From Bacillus australimaris (lineage in GTDB: Bacteria > Bacillota > Bacilli > Bacillales > Bacillaceae), in assembly GCF_001307105.1 (NCBI RefSeq), contig NZ_LGYN01000026.1, positions 248,001 to 312,000 of the forward strand: DNA of 64,000 nucleotides, read 5' to 3'. The first letter of the stretch is position 1. Each line of letters starts with the position of its first letter. Shown here in pieces: positions 48,751 to 58,384 of this stretch. The notes below the pieces were generated by a model. That model had not been told where the DNA came from and did not search any database. It worked only from the letters and a program-made list of their open reading frames with translations. Made by a program: the position numbers and the translations under genes.

Positions 48751-48963
48751 ATGTCTAATTATAGTCATGGAAGTATGTATGGTGGATATGGCGGTTACGG
48801 CGGTTACGGGTATGGATACGGCGGCGGCTGTTGTTACCCAAGTTATGGCGGTGGATACGGATGCGGTTACGGTGGCGGACGTACATTCGCTTTAATCGTT
48901 GTGCTTTTCATCCTATTAATCATCGTTGGCGCAGCATTCTTAGGCGGCGGTGGCTGCTGCTAA
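48751..48963 (+). CDS. YjcZ-family sporulation protein
   Basis: This 70-residue protein has a Gly/Tyr-rich N-terminal half ([16 protein letters not shown] with Cys pairs) and a C-terminal hydrophobic segment [20 protein letters not shown] that ends GGGGCC. This layout is that of YjcZ-type sporulation proteins of Bacillus. The function is unknown; exposure on or in the spore is inferred. AAAGGAGG precedes the ATG, and a sigma-K-like promoter lies upstream. Confidence 0.8.
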   Translation: MSNYSHGSMYGGYGGYGGYGYGYGGGCCYPSYGGGYGCGYGGGRTFALIVVLFILLIIVGAAFLGGGGCC

Positions 48964-48979
48964 GGCTGTTTAAGCCTCT

Positions 48980-49009
48980 GACCGGTCTCACAGGACCGGT
49001 CTTCTTTAT
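48980..49009 (+). terminator. Terminator of the YjcZ-like gene
   Basis: Two GACCGGTC arms are separated by 6 nt, followed by a T-rich tract. Confidence 0.75.
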
Positions 49010-49074
49010 TTCATTGCATATGTTGTGTATCATTTTATATACTTTACATACAAAGGAAATAGGAGTGAAGTTTT

Positions 49075-49632
49075 GTGATTACCATGGATGATATCGTAAG
49101 GGACGGACACCCCGTCTTAAGACAAACAGCTAAAGCGGTCGAGCTCCCGCCGACAGAAGAGGAAAAACAGCAATTAGCTGACATGATCGAATTCGTCAAA
49201 AATAGTCAGGATGCTGACATTGCTGAAAAATACGGACTAAGACCCGGCGTTGGATTAGCAGCTCCGCAAATTAATATTAGTAAACGGATGATCGCTGTTC
49301 ATTGTGAGGATGAAGACGGAGAAGAGTACAGCTACGCCCTATTCAACCCGCGGATTGTCAGTCATTCAGTCAAAAGAGCTTATTTAGCTACAGGTGAAGG
49401 CTGCTTATCTGTTGATGAAGCGATCCCTGGATTTGTTCCTCGATATCAAAAAATCAGGGTGAAGGCCACAACGCTTGAAGGAGAGGACATTGATATCCGC
49501 CTAAAAGGGTTCCCTGCCATTGTCTTTCAGCATGAAATTGACCATTTAAATGGCATTATGTTTTATGATCATATTCAAAAGGATCAGCCATTTGCTGAGC
49601 CAGATAACTCTGTTGCGATCGGCAGATCATAA
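49075..49632 (+). CDS. defB: Peptide deformylase
   Basis: This 185-residue metallo-hydrolase removes the N-formyl group from nascent proteins. The three motifs are [15 protein letters not shown] and HEIDHLNG, which supply Gln, Cys and the two His ligands with catalytic Glu. It matches the DefB (YkrB) type with the insertion near 60-80. The start is a GTG at 49075 after AGGAGTGA. It is convergent with ykrA. Confidence 0.96.
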   Translation: MITMDDIVRDGHPVLRQTAKAVELPPTEEEKQQLADMIEFVKNSQDADIAEKYGLRPGVGLAAPQINISKRMIAVHCEDEDGEEYSYALFNPRIVSHSVKRAYLATGEGCLSVDEAIPGFVPRYQKIRVKATTLEGEDIDIRLKGFPAIVFQHEIDHLNGIMFYDHIQKDQPFAEPDNSVAIGRS

Positions 49633-49635
49633 TAT

Positions 49636-49671
49636 AAAAAGAAGACCCAGCAGCTTGAGGGTCTTCTTTTT
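49636..49671. terminator. Bidirectional terminator, defB/ykrA
   Basis: An 11-bp stem (AAAGAAGACCC / GGGTCTTCTTT) with A- and T-runs. Confidence 0.9.
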
Positions 49672-50450
49672 TATTCTTCAATGAGGCCAAGATGGGTCAC
49701 TGCATGGAATATGCCGTCCTCATCTACTGGCTTTGTCACAAAATCAGCCAATGCTTTCAGCTCACTCACAGCATTTCCCATCGCAACGCCTGTTCCAGCA
49801 AACGAAATCATTTCTCGATCGTTCAATCCGTCTCCAAAGGCAATCGTATCCTTTTGATCGTAAGGCAGTCTTTCGATGACTCGTTTGATTCCTTCGGCTT
49901 TTGATCCGCCTTTTGGCAAAACGTCAGTTGAGAGCTCATGCCATCTGACAAGGTCAATCTCTTCGCGGAATGCCTCGTATTGCACTTCCTCTTCTGCCTT
50001 GCAAAATAACAGCATTTGAAAAATGTCGTTTTCTTTAAAGAAAGACAAATCATGCTCGGGATGCTCTGTTTTTAAAGTACCGATTCCTTCATGGATAAAC
50101 GGATGATTTGGCACAGAAGCCTTCATCGTTTCTTCTCCCATGAAAACAAGCGGATGATCATGACGATCTGCTGTCTCATAAATTTGCTCCATCAGCTCCC
50201 GCTTCAGCGTATTGCCGTAAATAACTTCCCCCTCATACATGACATACTGACCGTTATAAGCAATAAATGAGTCAAGTCCTAATTCTTCTAAAATAGGTTG
50301 AATCAAAAAAGGAGAACGTCCAGAAGCAATAAAGAGATGATGGCCTTTTTCTTTTAATAAATGAACCGCTCGCTTCGTTGACTCAGGTATTTTTTTATCA
50401 TGATCATATAAAGTACCGTCGATATCAAAGAAGATAACTTTTTTATTCAT
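49671..50450 (-). CDS. ykrA: HAD-superfamily Cof-type phosphatase YkrA
   Basis: This 259-residue phosphatase has motif I FFDIDGTLYD, motif II FIASGRSP, a C2-type cap, and motif III/IV GSKAEGIKRVI with FGDGLNDREMI. The substrate is unknown; sugar phosphates or nucleotides are likely from the Cof family. The ATG at 50450 follows AGGAGGGCG. The 40 codons of upstream open frame have no site. Confidence 0.9.
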   Translation of the reverse strand: MNKKVIFFDIDGTLYDHDKKIPESTKRAVHLLKEKGHHLFIASGRSPFLIQPILEELGLDSFIAYNGQYVMYEGEVIYGNTLKRELMEQIYETADRHDHPLVFMGEETMKASVPNHPFIHEGIGTLKTEHPEHDLSFFKENDIFQMLLFCKAEEEVQYEAFREEIDLVRWHELSTDVLPKGGSKAEGIKRVIERLPYDQKDTIAFGDGLNDREMISFAGTGVAMGNAVSELKALADFVTKPVDEDGIFHAVTHLGLIEE

Positions 50451-50658
50451 ATCTCGCCCTCCTGCCCTTGTTATGTATATACACTCCCTTTCATCATACA
50501 GAAAGATTCCCTCTTTCGAAACTAATTCCTTTTGAAAGCGCCTATTTTCCCACATATAACCATGTAACATTCAATGGAAACATCATATAATACAAGTATA
50601 TAGAGAGAACGGAATTTGCTGTCTAATTTTACTTTAAACCGAAAGGAGGCGGCCTGTG

Positions 50659-50730
50659 ATGCTTCGTCGTCTGCGTAAGAAAATTCGAAGACAATGGAAG
50701 GACATGCTTCGTAAAAAATCGATCGCTTAA
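50659..50730 (+). CDS. Predicted 23-residue basic peptide
   Basis: The peptide reads MLRRLRKKIRRQWKDMLRKK and ends SIA, with eleven Arg/Lys residues. An excellent site AAAGGAGGC lies 8 nt before the ATG; a GTG directly before is also possible. A TATAAT about 70 bp upstream and a terminator right after the stop make it a complete small transcription unit. I do not recognise a family. RNA or membrane binding is only a guess from charge. Confidence 0.6.
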   Translation: MLRRLRKKIRRQWKDMLRKKSIA

Positions 50731-50766
50731 AGGGATCTTCCGCACATTTGCCGAAGGTCCTTTTTT
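50731..50766 (+). terminator. Terminator of the 23-codon gene
   Basis: An imperfect stem (AGGGATCTTC / GAAGGTCCT, 12-nt loop) followed by six Ts. Confidence 0.75.
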
Positions 50767-50847
50767 CTCAGAGACTTTTCTTATGCGCGTTTTTTTAATA
50801 TAATAGAATAAGCGAGTGTAACATACGGTATTTAAGGAGAGATTTGG

Positions 50848-51057
50848 ATGATATATAAGGTATTTTTTCAGGCAAGTACTACTGAGGTACCTGTAAGAGA
50901 ACACACAGATTCACTATACGTTGAAGCGGTTTCTGAAAGAGACGTACGCGATAAGTTAAAAAAACATAACTACAATATTGAATTCATTCAGCCTGTAGAC
51001 GGTGCTTTTTTAGACTATGAACGAGAAAGTGAAAATTTTAAAGTATTGGAGCTATGA
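50848..51057 (+). CDS. rpoY: RNA polymerase epsilon subunit RpoY
   Basis: This 69-residue protein (YkzG family) binds RNA polymerase in Firmicutes. The start is [20 protein letters not shown]; the SERDVRDKL and NYNIEFI segments are typical. AGGAGAGATTTGG precedes the ATG. It is directly upstream of rnjA, and the two are an operon in B. subtilis. TATAAT lies about 50 bp upstream. Confidence 0.95.
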   Translation: MIYKVFFQASTTEVPVREHTDSLYVEAVSERDVRDKLKKHNYNIEFIQPVDGAFLDYERESENFKVLEL

Positions 51058-51062
51058 GAGGA

Positions 51063-52730
51063 ATGAAATTTGTAAAAAACGATCAGGCGGCAGTTTTTGC
51101 GCTCGGCGGTTTAGGCGAGATAGGTAAAAACACGTATGGCGTTCAATTTCAAGATGAGATCATTTTAATTGATGCTGGTATTAAGTTCCCTGAGGATGAG
51201 CTTCTTGGAATTGACTACGTCATCCCTGACTATACGTACTTAGTTAAAAACGAAGATAAAATCAAAGGTCTTTTCATCACTCACGGACATGAAGACCACA
51301 TCGGCGGTATCCCTTACCTTCTCAAGCAAGTGAATATTCCAGTTTACGGAGGCAAACTCGCAATCGGCCTACTACGTAATAAATTGGAAGAGCATGGTCT
51401 CTTGAGACAAACAAAACTTCACATTTTTGAAGAGGAAGATACCATTAAATTTAGAAAAACAGCTGTGTCTTTCTTTAGAACGACACATAGTATTCCAGAT
51501 TCTTATGGAATTGTCGTCAAGACACCTCCTGGTAACATCGTACATACAGGTGATTTCAAGTTTGACTTTACTCCTGTTGGTGAGCCTGCCAATTTAACCA
51601 AAATGGCGGAGATCGGAAAAGAAGGCGTTCTTTGTCTTTTATCTGATAGTACAAATAGTGAAATCCCAGAATTTACGATGTCTGAAAGACGCGTAGGTGA
51701 AAGCATTGATGACATCTTTAGAAAAGTCGATGGACGTATCATCTTTGCCACGTTTGCTTCAAACATTCACAGACTTCAGCAGGTGATTGAATCCGCTGTT
51801 GCCAATGGCCGAAAAGTCGCTGTATTTGGACGCAGTATGGAGTCTGCCATTGATATTGGGCAAGACCTAGGCTATATTAAATGTCCAAAAAATACATTCA
51901 TTGAACATAATGAAATCAACCGTCTCCCAGCAAACAAAGTGACAATTCTTTGTACTGGCAGTCAGGGTGAACCGATGGCAGCTCTTTCACGAATTGCGAA
52001 CGGTACTCACCGTCAGATTTCAATTAACCCTGGAGACACTGTTGTCTTCTCATCTTCACCGATCCCGGGTAACAATATTAGCGTAAGCCGCACCATTAAC
52101 CAGCTTTATCGTGCCGGCGCTGAGGTCATTCACGGCTCTCTTAATAATATTCATACATCTGGTCACGGTGGACAAGAAGAACAAAAGCTGATGCTCCGTT
52201 TAATTAAACCAAAATTCTTTATGCCGATTCACGGTGAATACCGCATGCAAAAAACGCATATCAAACTTGCGAATGATTGCGGCATTCCTGAGGAAAATTG
52301 CTTTATCATGGATAACGGTGAAGTTCTTGCACTGAAAGGTGACGAAGCAAGTGTCGCTGGTAAAATTCCATCAGGCAACGTGTATATCGACGGAAGCGGC
52401 ATTGGTGATATCGGAAACATCGTCTTAAGAGACCGCCGTATTCTTTCAGAAGAGGGCCTTGTCATTGTGGTCGTCAGCATGGACATGAAAGAATTCAAAA
52501 TCTCGGCTGGTCCTGATTTGATCTCAAGAGGTTTTGTCTACATGAGAGAATCTGGAGACCTGATCAACGACGCGCAGGATTTAATTTCAAAGCATCTTGA
52601 AAAAGTAATGGAGCGTAAGACAACTCAGTGGTCAGAAATTAAGAACGAAATTACTGACACCCTTGCCCCTTTCCTTTACGAAAAAACAAGACGCCGCCCA
52701 ATGATCTTACCGATTATTATGGAAGTGTAA
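51063..52730 (+). CDS. rnjA: Ribonuclease J1
   Basis: This 555-residue beta-CASP metallo-beta-lactamase ribonuclease has both 5'-3' exo- and endonuclease activity. It is a main RNA-decay enzyme. The metal motif is [10 protein letters not shown], then HTGDFK, the beta-CASP region and HTSGHGG. I used the ATG at 51063 because the known N-terminus is MKFVKND and the length then equals the B. subtilis enzyme. An in-frame ATG at 51054 overlaps the rpoY stop as ATGA and is an alternative. Confidence 0.97.
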   Translation: MKFVKNDQAAVFALGGLGEIGKNTYGVQFQDEIILIDAGIKFPEDELLGIDYVIPDYTYLVKNEDKIKGLFITHGHEDHIGGIPYLLKQVNIPVYGGKLAIGLLRNKLEEHGLLRQTKLHIFEEEDTIKFRKTAVSFFRTTHSIPDSYGIVVKTPPGNIVHTGDFKFDFTPVGEPANLTKMAEIGKEGVLCLLSDSTNSEIPEFTMSERRVGESIDDIFRKVDGRIIFATFASNIHRLQQVIESAVANGRKVAVFGRSMESAIDIGQDLGYIKCPKNTFIEHNEINRLPANKVTILCTGSQGEPMAALSRIANGTHRQISINPGDTVVFSSSPIPGNNISVSRTINQLYRAGAEVIHGSLNNIHTSGHGGQEEQKLMLRLIKPKFFMPIHGEYRMQKTHIKLANDCGIPEENCFIMDNGEVLALKGDEASVAGKIPSGNVYIDGSGIGDIGNIVLRDRRILSEEGLVIVVVSMDMKEFKISAGPDLISRGFVYMRESGDLINDAQDLISKHLEKVMERKTTQWSEIKNEITDTLAPFLYEKTRRRPMILPIIMEV

Positions 52731-52740
52731 ACACAAAAAA

Positions 52741-52776
52741 AGAGACACAGGCTGTTTAGCTGTGTCTCTTTTTTTC
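52741..52776 (+). terminator. Terminator of rpoY-rnjA
   Basis: A perfect 10-bp stem (AGAGACACAG / CTGTGTCTCT) with seven Ts. Confidence 0.92.
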
Positions 52777-52834
52777 GCCCATTCATTGAAAAAAACCGCA
52801 TATATACAAGGTACACATACGGTTTCTCATTTTT

Positions 52835-54565
52835 TTATGATTGAATTGGGAGATGCTGAAAGCTTCTGACATCAAACAATCCCTTTGTCGTCATTTTCAC
52901 ATCAGGAATGACTGGGAGTGCCAAGAAGGACAACGTCAAAAACGGATTGAAATCTAAAGTGAAACCTGTTTCCTTTAACGCTTCATGGAGTGCATGAAGG
53001 CTTTCATTTACAAGATGTGCCGGCTGATCTGACAATAAACCAGAGATCGGTAATGGGAGCGTCTGAAGAGGCTGGCCATCTTTGACAACCGTCAAGCCGC
53101 CTCCTGCTTCTTTTAACGTCTCAATGGCTTTCACTATATCGGCATCATTTGTACCAACGGTAATTAAATTATGAGAATCATGCGCAACCGTTGTTGCAAT
53201 TGCGCCCTTTTCTAACCCAAAGCCGCTGACAATCCCTATCCCCATTTCAGATAAGCCTTGATGACGTTCGACAAGCACCATTTTTAATACATCTCTTGCT
53301 ATATCACTAATGAATTGACCGTTCGTTTCTGAAGGAGCGACTTGTTCTAATTTTGTTTCTAGCTGATTCGGAATAATGCGGATGACATTCATTTTTTGAT
53401 GGTCAGTGATAGGCAGTGCAAGATCCTGCTCTTGAACGTCTACTGCATGAACAGATTGTAATAATGCTGGACTCGGTTTAATCTTTTCGACACTCGGCTT
53501 GTACGCTCCATGCTGCGCCACCAATTCTCCTGCAATAAAAACGCTGGTAATGTCTACGTGATGAAGATCAGAGACAAGCATAAAATCAGCATCAAAGCCT
53601 GGCGCGATGGCTCCCTTTGTTTTGAGGCCAAAACACTCAGCAGCATTTAAACTCCCCATTTGATACGCTAAAAATGGGTCTAATCCTTCTTTTATAGACA
53701 TTCGTACTTGTTCGTCAATACTTCCCTCTGCCATTAAATCATCTAAATGCTTATCATCCGTACAAAAGAAAAAGCGTCTCGCATTCTTTTCATTCACAGC
53801 TGGTAAAACGTTTTTCACGTTTTTGGCAACAGATCCTTCTCTCAGCATGACATACATGCCTCGTTTTACACGTTCAAGCGCTTCCTCAGCGTTTGTCACC
53901 TCATGATCTGTTTGGACACTTGCTGTCCGGTAAACGTTTATTAATCGGTCCGTTAAGCCTGCTAGATGGCCATCAATCAATTTATTCTCGCTTTGAGCAT
54001 CAAGCAGCTTTTGAAGCATATCTTCTTCTGCCTGCTCCACACCGACATAATCCATCACCTCGGCAAGACCAAGTACCTCTTTCTCTTGATAAAGAGGTTT
54101 TAAATCTTTCGCTTTTAATGTAGCACCTGATCGTTCAAAACTGACTGCTGGTACACAAGATGGCAGCATAAAATAAATATTCAAAGCAGCTTTTCTCGCT
54201 TCTTCCAGCATAAAACGAATGCCTGTTATACCTGACACATTGGCAATTTCATGTGGGTCTGTTACGACAGTTGTCACACCGTGAGGAACGACAGCTTTGG
54301 AGAATTCAGCAGGAGTTACCATGGAGGACTCGATATGAACGTGGCCGTCAATAAAACCAGGTACAAGCATTTGACCTGCTGCATCCAGCTCCTGTTCTCC
54401 TTCGTACTCTCCAACCCCTACTATTTGTCCATTTTCAACAGCGACATCAGCGTCTATCCATTCCTGGTTAAACACGTCCATAACTTTCGCATGTTTAATC
54501 ACTAGGGCTGCTTTTTTTCTCTTTGCAGCTACCTCAATTTGATGTCTGAAAAGCTCCTTATCCAA
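52835..54565 (-). CDS. adeC: Adenine deaminase
   Basis: This 576-residue amidohydrolase converts adenine to hypoxanthine. VPGFIDGHVHIESSMVTP holds the first metal His pair. Later motifs include DGHLAGLTD and FCTDDKHLDDL, and TTVAHDSHNLITVG lies in the C-terminal part. The start is the TTG at 54565 after GGAGGAGG; a GTG and a TTG slightly upstream are in frame but overlap the ribosome site. Confidence 0.95.
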   Translation of the reverse strand: MDKELFRHQIEVAAKRKKAALVIKHAKVMDVFNQEWIDADVAVENGQIVGVGEYEGEQELDAAGQMLVPGFIDGHVHIESSMVTPAEFSKAVVPHGVTTVVTDPHEIANVSGITGIRFMLEEARKAALNIYFMLPSCVPAVSFERSGATLKAKDLKPLYQEKEVLGLAEVMDYVGVEQAEEDMLQKLLDAQSENKLIDGHLAGLTDRLINVYRTASVQTDHEVTNAEEALERVKRGMYVMLREGSVAKNVKNVLPAVNEKNARRFFFCTDDKHLDDLMAEGSIDEQVRMSIKEGLDPFLAYQMGSLNAAECFGLKTKGAIAPGFDADFMLVSDLHHVDITSVFIAGELVAQHGAYKPSVEKIKPSPALLQSVHAVDVQEQDLALPITDHQKMNVIRIIPNQLETKLEQVAPSETNGQFISDIARDVLKMVLVERHQGLSEMGIGIVSGFGLEKGAIATTVAHDSHNLITVGTNDADIVKAIETLKEAGGGLTVVKDGQPLQTLPLPISGLLSDQPAHLVNESLHALHEALKETGFTLDFNPFLTLSFLALPVIPDVKMTTKGLFDVRSFQHLPIQS

Positions 54566-54604
54566 CGACACTGCCTCCTCCAAGTAAACAATATAATGTT
54601 TCTT

Positions 54605-54633
54605 ATCGTAAACGAATCTGTTAGCTCAGTCAA
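54605..54633 (-). promoter_or_regulatory. Promoter of adeC
   Basis: On the minus strand TTGACT (54628-54633) and TACGAT (54605-54610) are 17 bp apart, about 40 bp upstream of adeC. A hairpin (AATCAG/CTGATT near 54650-54675) lies just upstream. Confidence 0.6.
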
Positions 54634-54805
54634 TGACATTTAGAGAAAATCAGCCAGATAAAAAGACTGATTTTTATTTCTGAATAGTGATAATTGCACG
54701 AAAAATATGTCGATTGATTTTTGCTGTTCATTCAGAATAAAACAAGTCTTTTTCAATGTCTTCTTTCCTCTTCACTGTCCGCCCTGTGTGTACACAACAA
54801 TATAA

Positions 54806-54830
54806 AAAACACCCCGCTCTGGAGTGTTTA
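54806..54830 (-). terminator. Terminator of ktrC
   Basis: An AACACCCC / GGAGTGTT stem, one mismatch, followed by six Ts on the minus strand. Confidence 0.8.
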
Positions 54831-55496
54831 ATAATCATTCTGCATTTCTCGCTTTTCAAAGCGTCCTATATCGGCTACTGCCCCAATGACTATGAGAATA
54901 TCTTCTTTTTGGATCATTTCATCTGCGAGCGGTGAAACAATTACTTCTTTCCCCCGCTTAATCGCCACAATATTAATACCATATCTCGCTCGAATATCGA
55001 GATCTAAAAGCGAATGCCCTGCAAGCCTGCTATTAGCAACGATTTCAATGAGGCTGTACTCATCTGACAGCTCGAGATAATCTAATACGTTATTGGAAAT
55101 GATTTTATGTGCAATTCGTCTGCCCATGTCTCGCTCTGGATGAACGATGCGGTCAGCCCCAATTTTGTTTAACACCTTTTCATGGTAGTCGTTCTGCGCT
55201 TTGACTGTGACCATTTTGACGCCAAGCTCTTTCAGCATGATCGTTGTTAAAATACTTGCCTGAATGTTTTCACCTATCGCAACGATGACATGATCAAAAT
55301 TGCGAATACCGAGATTTTTTAAAACAGATTCGTCCGTCGAATCGCCAATGACCGCATGTGAAGCAATTTTCGCGTATTCGTTTACTCGATCTTCATTCAT
55401 ATCCATGGCCATGACTTCAAGTCCTTCTTCGCTCAGCGCCTTGCAAATACTTCCGCCAAAGCGTCCAAGACCAATGACTGCATATTCCTTTTTCAT
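54828..55496 (-). CDS. ktrC: KtrC, regulatory subunit of a Ktr potassium channel
   Basis: This 222-residue cytosolic RCK protein has an N-terminal nucleotide-binding domain (VIGLGRFGGSICKAL, VIGDSTDESVL) and a C-terminal TrkA_C domain, which binds cyclic di-AMP in this family. It gates the KtrD potassium channel, whose gene is not here. B. subtilis ykqB (ktrC) is in the same place. Confidence 0.94.
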   Translation of the reverse strand: MKKEYAVIGLGRFGGSICKALSEEGLEVMAMDMNEDRVNEYAKIASHAVIGDSTDESVLKNLGIRNFDHVIVAIGENIQASILTTIMLKELGVKMVTVKAQNDYHEKVLNKIGADRIVHPERDMGRRIAHKIISNNVLDYLELSDEYSLIEIVANSRLAGHSLLDLDIRARYGINIVAIKRGKEVIVSPLADEMIQKEDILIVIGAVADIGRFEKREMQNDY

Positions 55497-55533
55497 GTTC
55501 AGACTCCTTTTATCTCACTTACCATGCATTTTA

Positions 55534-56370
55534 CTACGGTTTGATTAATGAATCCATATGCGAACGAATTTTTTTACGGAACGCTTCACTTAGGTAAAGG
55601 TCTGCCCCTTTTTCAATTTCACTGCGGTAATGACCTGGCGGAGCAATTTCTTCGCTCTTTTGAAGAACAAGAAAAGTTAAACAGTCCTCATATATTTGAT
55701 CACCGATTTTAATATCAACAAAAGCTGGACGATATGTCCCCTCATTTACGCCTTCTCTTTTGTACAAATAACGGATGGCATCGAAAGGAACTTCATATAA
55801 AACGCCCTCTGTTTCTCCGCCGTCTTCTACCATATCAGCCCTTGATCCATCAGGCCGCACTAATGTAAATCTAGTTGTAAAGCCGTTCAGCGCACCGCCG
55901 CCGATGATTTCTTTGAAATAATGATCGACTTCCGCCAGCTTAAACCTTGCATCATCCATACAGGAGCCATAGGCAAAATAATAGAAGGATACTGGCTTTT
56001 GCTGCCACAGTCTATATTCTTTCCAGCAGCCACTCTCGATTTCCTTCAGCACTGATGCATTTTGCTTTCGTAAAGTGTATGTAATGGCTGCCACCAGCCC
56101 TTGGTCCGTCATGACATCAACCACCTGCTTGTCATACCCTTCCTCAAGTAAATCTATCTTATTCAACGTATCATCGGTTATCTCGTACAATTCCCCATAT
56201 ACGGTGCCTTTTTCTTCAGGAACACACGCAGGGTATCCTTGACCTGTATCATAGATCCTTCCACTGATCCAAGCTGACTTTGCTAATGGCTTGCTTTCCT
56301 TCATATACGCCTCGTGGTGCTCTTCATGCTTTAGAAGCGTCCCATATACAAATAATGCGTTCATCGTCAT
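55534..56370 (-). CDS. ykqA: Gamma-glutamylcyclotransferase-like protein YkqA
   Basis: This 278-residue protein has two GGCT-like domains. The first begins FVYGTLLKHEEHHEAY, the second FAYGSCMDDARF. This double layout is the family feature; the reaction is not known. Its start is 4 bp after the kinC stop, so the two are co-transcribed. Confidence 0.87.
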   Translation of the reverse strand: MTMNALFVYGTLLKHEEHHEAYMKESKPLAKSAWISGRIYDTGQGYPACVPEEKGTVYGELYEITDDTLNKIDLLEEGYDKQVVDVMTDQGLVAAITYTLRKQNASVLKEIESGCWKEYRLWQQKPVSFYYFAYGSCMDDARFKLAEVDHYFKEIIGGGALNGFTTRFTLVRPDGSRADMVEDGGETEGVLYEVPFDAIRYLYKREGVNEGTYRPAFVDIKIGDQIYEDCLTFLVLQKSEEIAPPGHYRSEIEKGADLYLSEAFRKKIRSHMDSLIKP

Positions 56371-56374
56371 GAAA

Positions 56375-57685
56375 TCACGTCCTCTCGCCTTGCTGATGTC
56401 TGCTTTTTTGGCACACAGGTAAATAGATATGAAAAGCTGTGCCTTTTCCTAGCTCACTCGACACATCCATTCTTCCGTGATGATCTTTTAAAATCGTCGC
56501 ACAAATCGTCAGACCGAGCCCAGTTCCTTCTTTTTTCGTGGAGAAGAAAGGATCATATATTTTCTGAATATCCTCTTCAGACATCCCTTTTCCTTCATCT
56601 TGAATAGTAATTTTCCATTCATTCATGATCTTTTCTGTTGATATGTATATGCTGCCGCCTTCTGGCATTGCCTCAATGGCATTTTTGATTAAATTAATGA
56701 ACAGCTGCTTCATTTGGTTAGCGTCTGCTAAAATAGCGCCGGCATCCTGCTTTTTAAATGGCTGTTTCAGATCAATATTCGAAAGAACTGCATTTGTTTT
56801 TAGCAGAGTAATAACCTGCTCTAAGAGCCCGTGAAGCTGAACTTCTTGAAAATGAACAGATTGAGGCTTAGCAAGGACAAGTAGCTCACTTAAAACAAAA
56901 TCAATCCGTTTAATTTCGGAAAAGATAATGTCAAAATAATCGGTTCTTTCGGGATATTGTGTTTTCATCAGCTGCAAAAAGCCGTTTACTGAGGTCAGCG
57001 GGTTTCTGACTTCATGGGCGATTCCAGCGGCTATTTGTCCTGCAACGGCCAGCTTTTGCGCCTGCATTTGCAATTGTTGATTTGATTTTTCCAGCTCGAG
57101 CTTCGCCTGCTTTTGTTTTGTAATATCTGCAACCGTTCCAATGCCTCCAGTAAACTGGTGCTGTTCATCAAAGTAGAGCTTATAATGAACGTCTCCCCAC
57201 ACTTTTCTTCCCTCTTTGTGAAGCAGCTGCAATTCGATCCGCCCTGAATCCTTATGCTCTTTAATGACAGATAACAAATGCTGGACAACTCTTTCTTCTT
57301 GATCAAAATACTGTTTGTAACTCGTACCTAGACATTCATCAATGTCATAGCCGGTCATTTGTTTCCATGCTTGATTTAAGAAAATGATTTGTCCTTTGTC
57401 ATCTGTTTCAAAGACGATTTCTTGCAAGTTATCTGTGATTCGATTCAGTCGCTCTGTCAGTTCGTGTGCTTCTTTTTCCCTCTTATTTAAATCTGATACA
57501 AATAGATTTAAGCGGTCTACATAGCCTGAGACAATCCAAATCCCTGCTAACACAACAACTGTAAAGGCTAGATCGAGCGGCCAGTTAATTTGATAGCCGC
57601 CTAGATAATAAAAGAAATCCCAGCTTAAGATTAAGATAAATGCAAGAACAGATAACATGATCCGCACTTGATACGTTTTGTTCAA
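56375..57685 (-). CDS. kinC: Sporulation sensor histidine kinase KinC
   Basis: This 436-residue kinase has two membrane helices near the N-terminus (about 9-28 and 35-55), a PAS domain with PAC (about 80-195) and a HisKA domain with phosphorylated His in GIAHEVRNPLTSV. The HATPase domain follows (NLIKNAIEAMP, DEGKGMSEEDI, GTGLGLTI). It is very close to B. subtilis KinC, which feeds Spo0F/Spo0A and affects biofilm genes. The TTG at 57685 (GGTGG 6 nt before) was chosen; the open frame runs 17 codons further. Confidence 0.92.
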   Translation of the reverse strand: MNKTYQVRIMLSVLAFILILSWDFFYYLGGYQINWPLDLAFTVVVLAGIWIVSGYVDRLNLFVSDLNKREKEAHELTERLNRITDNLQEIVFETDDKGQIIFLNQAWKQMTGYDIDECLGTSYKQYFDQEERVVQHLLSVIKEHKDSGRIELQLLHKEGRKVWGDVHYKLYFDEQHQFTGGIGTVADITKQKQAKLELEKSNQQLQMQAQKLAVAGQIAAGIAHEVRNPLTSVNGFLQLMKTQYPERTDYFDIIFSEIKRIDFVLSELLVLAKPQSVHFQEVQLHGLLEQVITLLKTNAVLSNIDLKQPFKKQDAGAILADANQMKQLFINLIKNAIEAMPEGGSIYISTEKIMNEWKITIQDEGKGMSEEDIQKIYDPFFSTKKEGTGLGLTICATILKDHHGRMDVSSELGKGTAFHIYLPVCQKSRHQQGERT

Positions 57686-57783
57686 ATGATTCCACCTGCC
57701 GCCCTGAGATTCTTTGTCAATTGTACCATTTTCCACTTATTTTTTGAGGGAGATGAGGCATTTTTAAGGAACTTTTTCAGAAA

Positions 57784-57827
57784 AAAATAGCCTGTTCTCA
57801 GCACAAAGGAAGAGATCAGGCTATTTT
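57784..57827 (-). terminator. Terminator of abh
   Basis: A long stem (AAAATAGCCTG / CAGGCTATTTT plus inner pairs) with a T-run on the minus strand. Confidence 0.85.
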
Positions 57828-57829
57828 GA

Positions 57830-58108
57830 TTACTGCTGAAGAGCGTCTTGCAGCTCTTTTAACAGTAGTTCTGCGCCTTCAGCGCTTAATGTAATTTGAC
57901 CATTTCCATACGCATGGTTTTCTGAGGTAATTTCACCAGTCATAAGACAAACGCCCTCTGGCTTATATTTTTTTAAGACGATTTTCTCTCCATCTATAAA
58001 AAATTCCATACTGTCTTTAATAGCGATATCAAGTGCTCTTCTCAATTCGATTGGCATCACAATACGCCCTAGTTCATCTACTTTTCTTACAACTCCGATA
58101 GATTTCAA
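57830..58108 (-). CDS. abh: Transition-state regulator Abh (AbrB paralog)
   Basis: This 92-residue protein has the N-terminal swapped-hairpin DNA-binding domain (SIGVVRKVDELGRIVMPIELRRAL) and a C-terminal AbrB-type multimerisation domain. It is adjacent to kinC and mreBH, as in B. subtilis. The start is a TTG at 58108 after GAGGGAACG. The 58109-58384 gap (276 bp) up to mreBH holds no further gene. Confidence 0.95.
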   Translation of the reverse strand: MKSIGVVRKVDELGRIVMPIELRRALDIAIKDSMEFFIDGEKIVLKKYKPEGVCLMTGEITSENHAYGNGQITLSAEGAELLLKELQDALQQ

Positions 58109-58302
58109 TTTCGTTCCCTCTCTCTTTCATTAGCTCAAGATCAATCTGTTTTTCACCAATTGATATATCGTAGACGTAAGAGATTCTTAAAAGGTTTCTC
58201 CTCTTTAAAAATTTTTTTCACAAAAGAAAAAAGAAAGGGAAAATTTATTGCGATTGTCAAAATGATACTTGAATTTTACAGATTCATTTCAAGGTCATCA
58301 CA

Positions 58303-58334
58303 AACCCCCACAAATGACTTCAACCCTATGAACT
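58303..58334 (+). promoter_or_regulatory. Possible sigma-I promoter of mreBH
   Basis: A C-run (ACCCCC at 58304-58309) and TGAAC about 20 bp later loosely match the sigma-I boxes (C-rich -35, CGAA -10). mreBH is in the sigma-I regulon of B. subtilis. The -10 is off consensus. Confidence 0.35.
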
Positions 58335-58384
58335 TTTAAATGTAAAATTGTTTAAAACAGCAAAAATAGAGATTGGGTGAAAAC

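Noticed and set aside
48778-48890. Tandem GGCGGTTACGG-type repeats as a possible CRISPR-like or satellite array
   Set aside because: They are codon-level repeats of Gly/Tyr inside the YjcZ-like gene, with no spacers.
50629-50904. 91-codon minus-strand ORF opposite the 23-codon gene and rpoY
   Set aside because: It spans a terminator and rpoY antisense, with no ribosome site.
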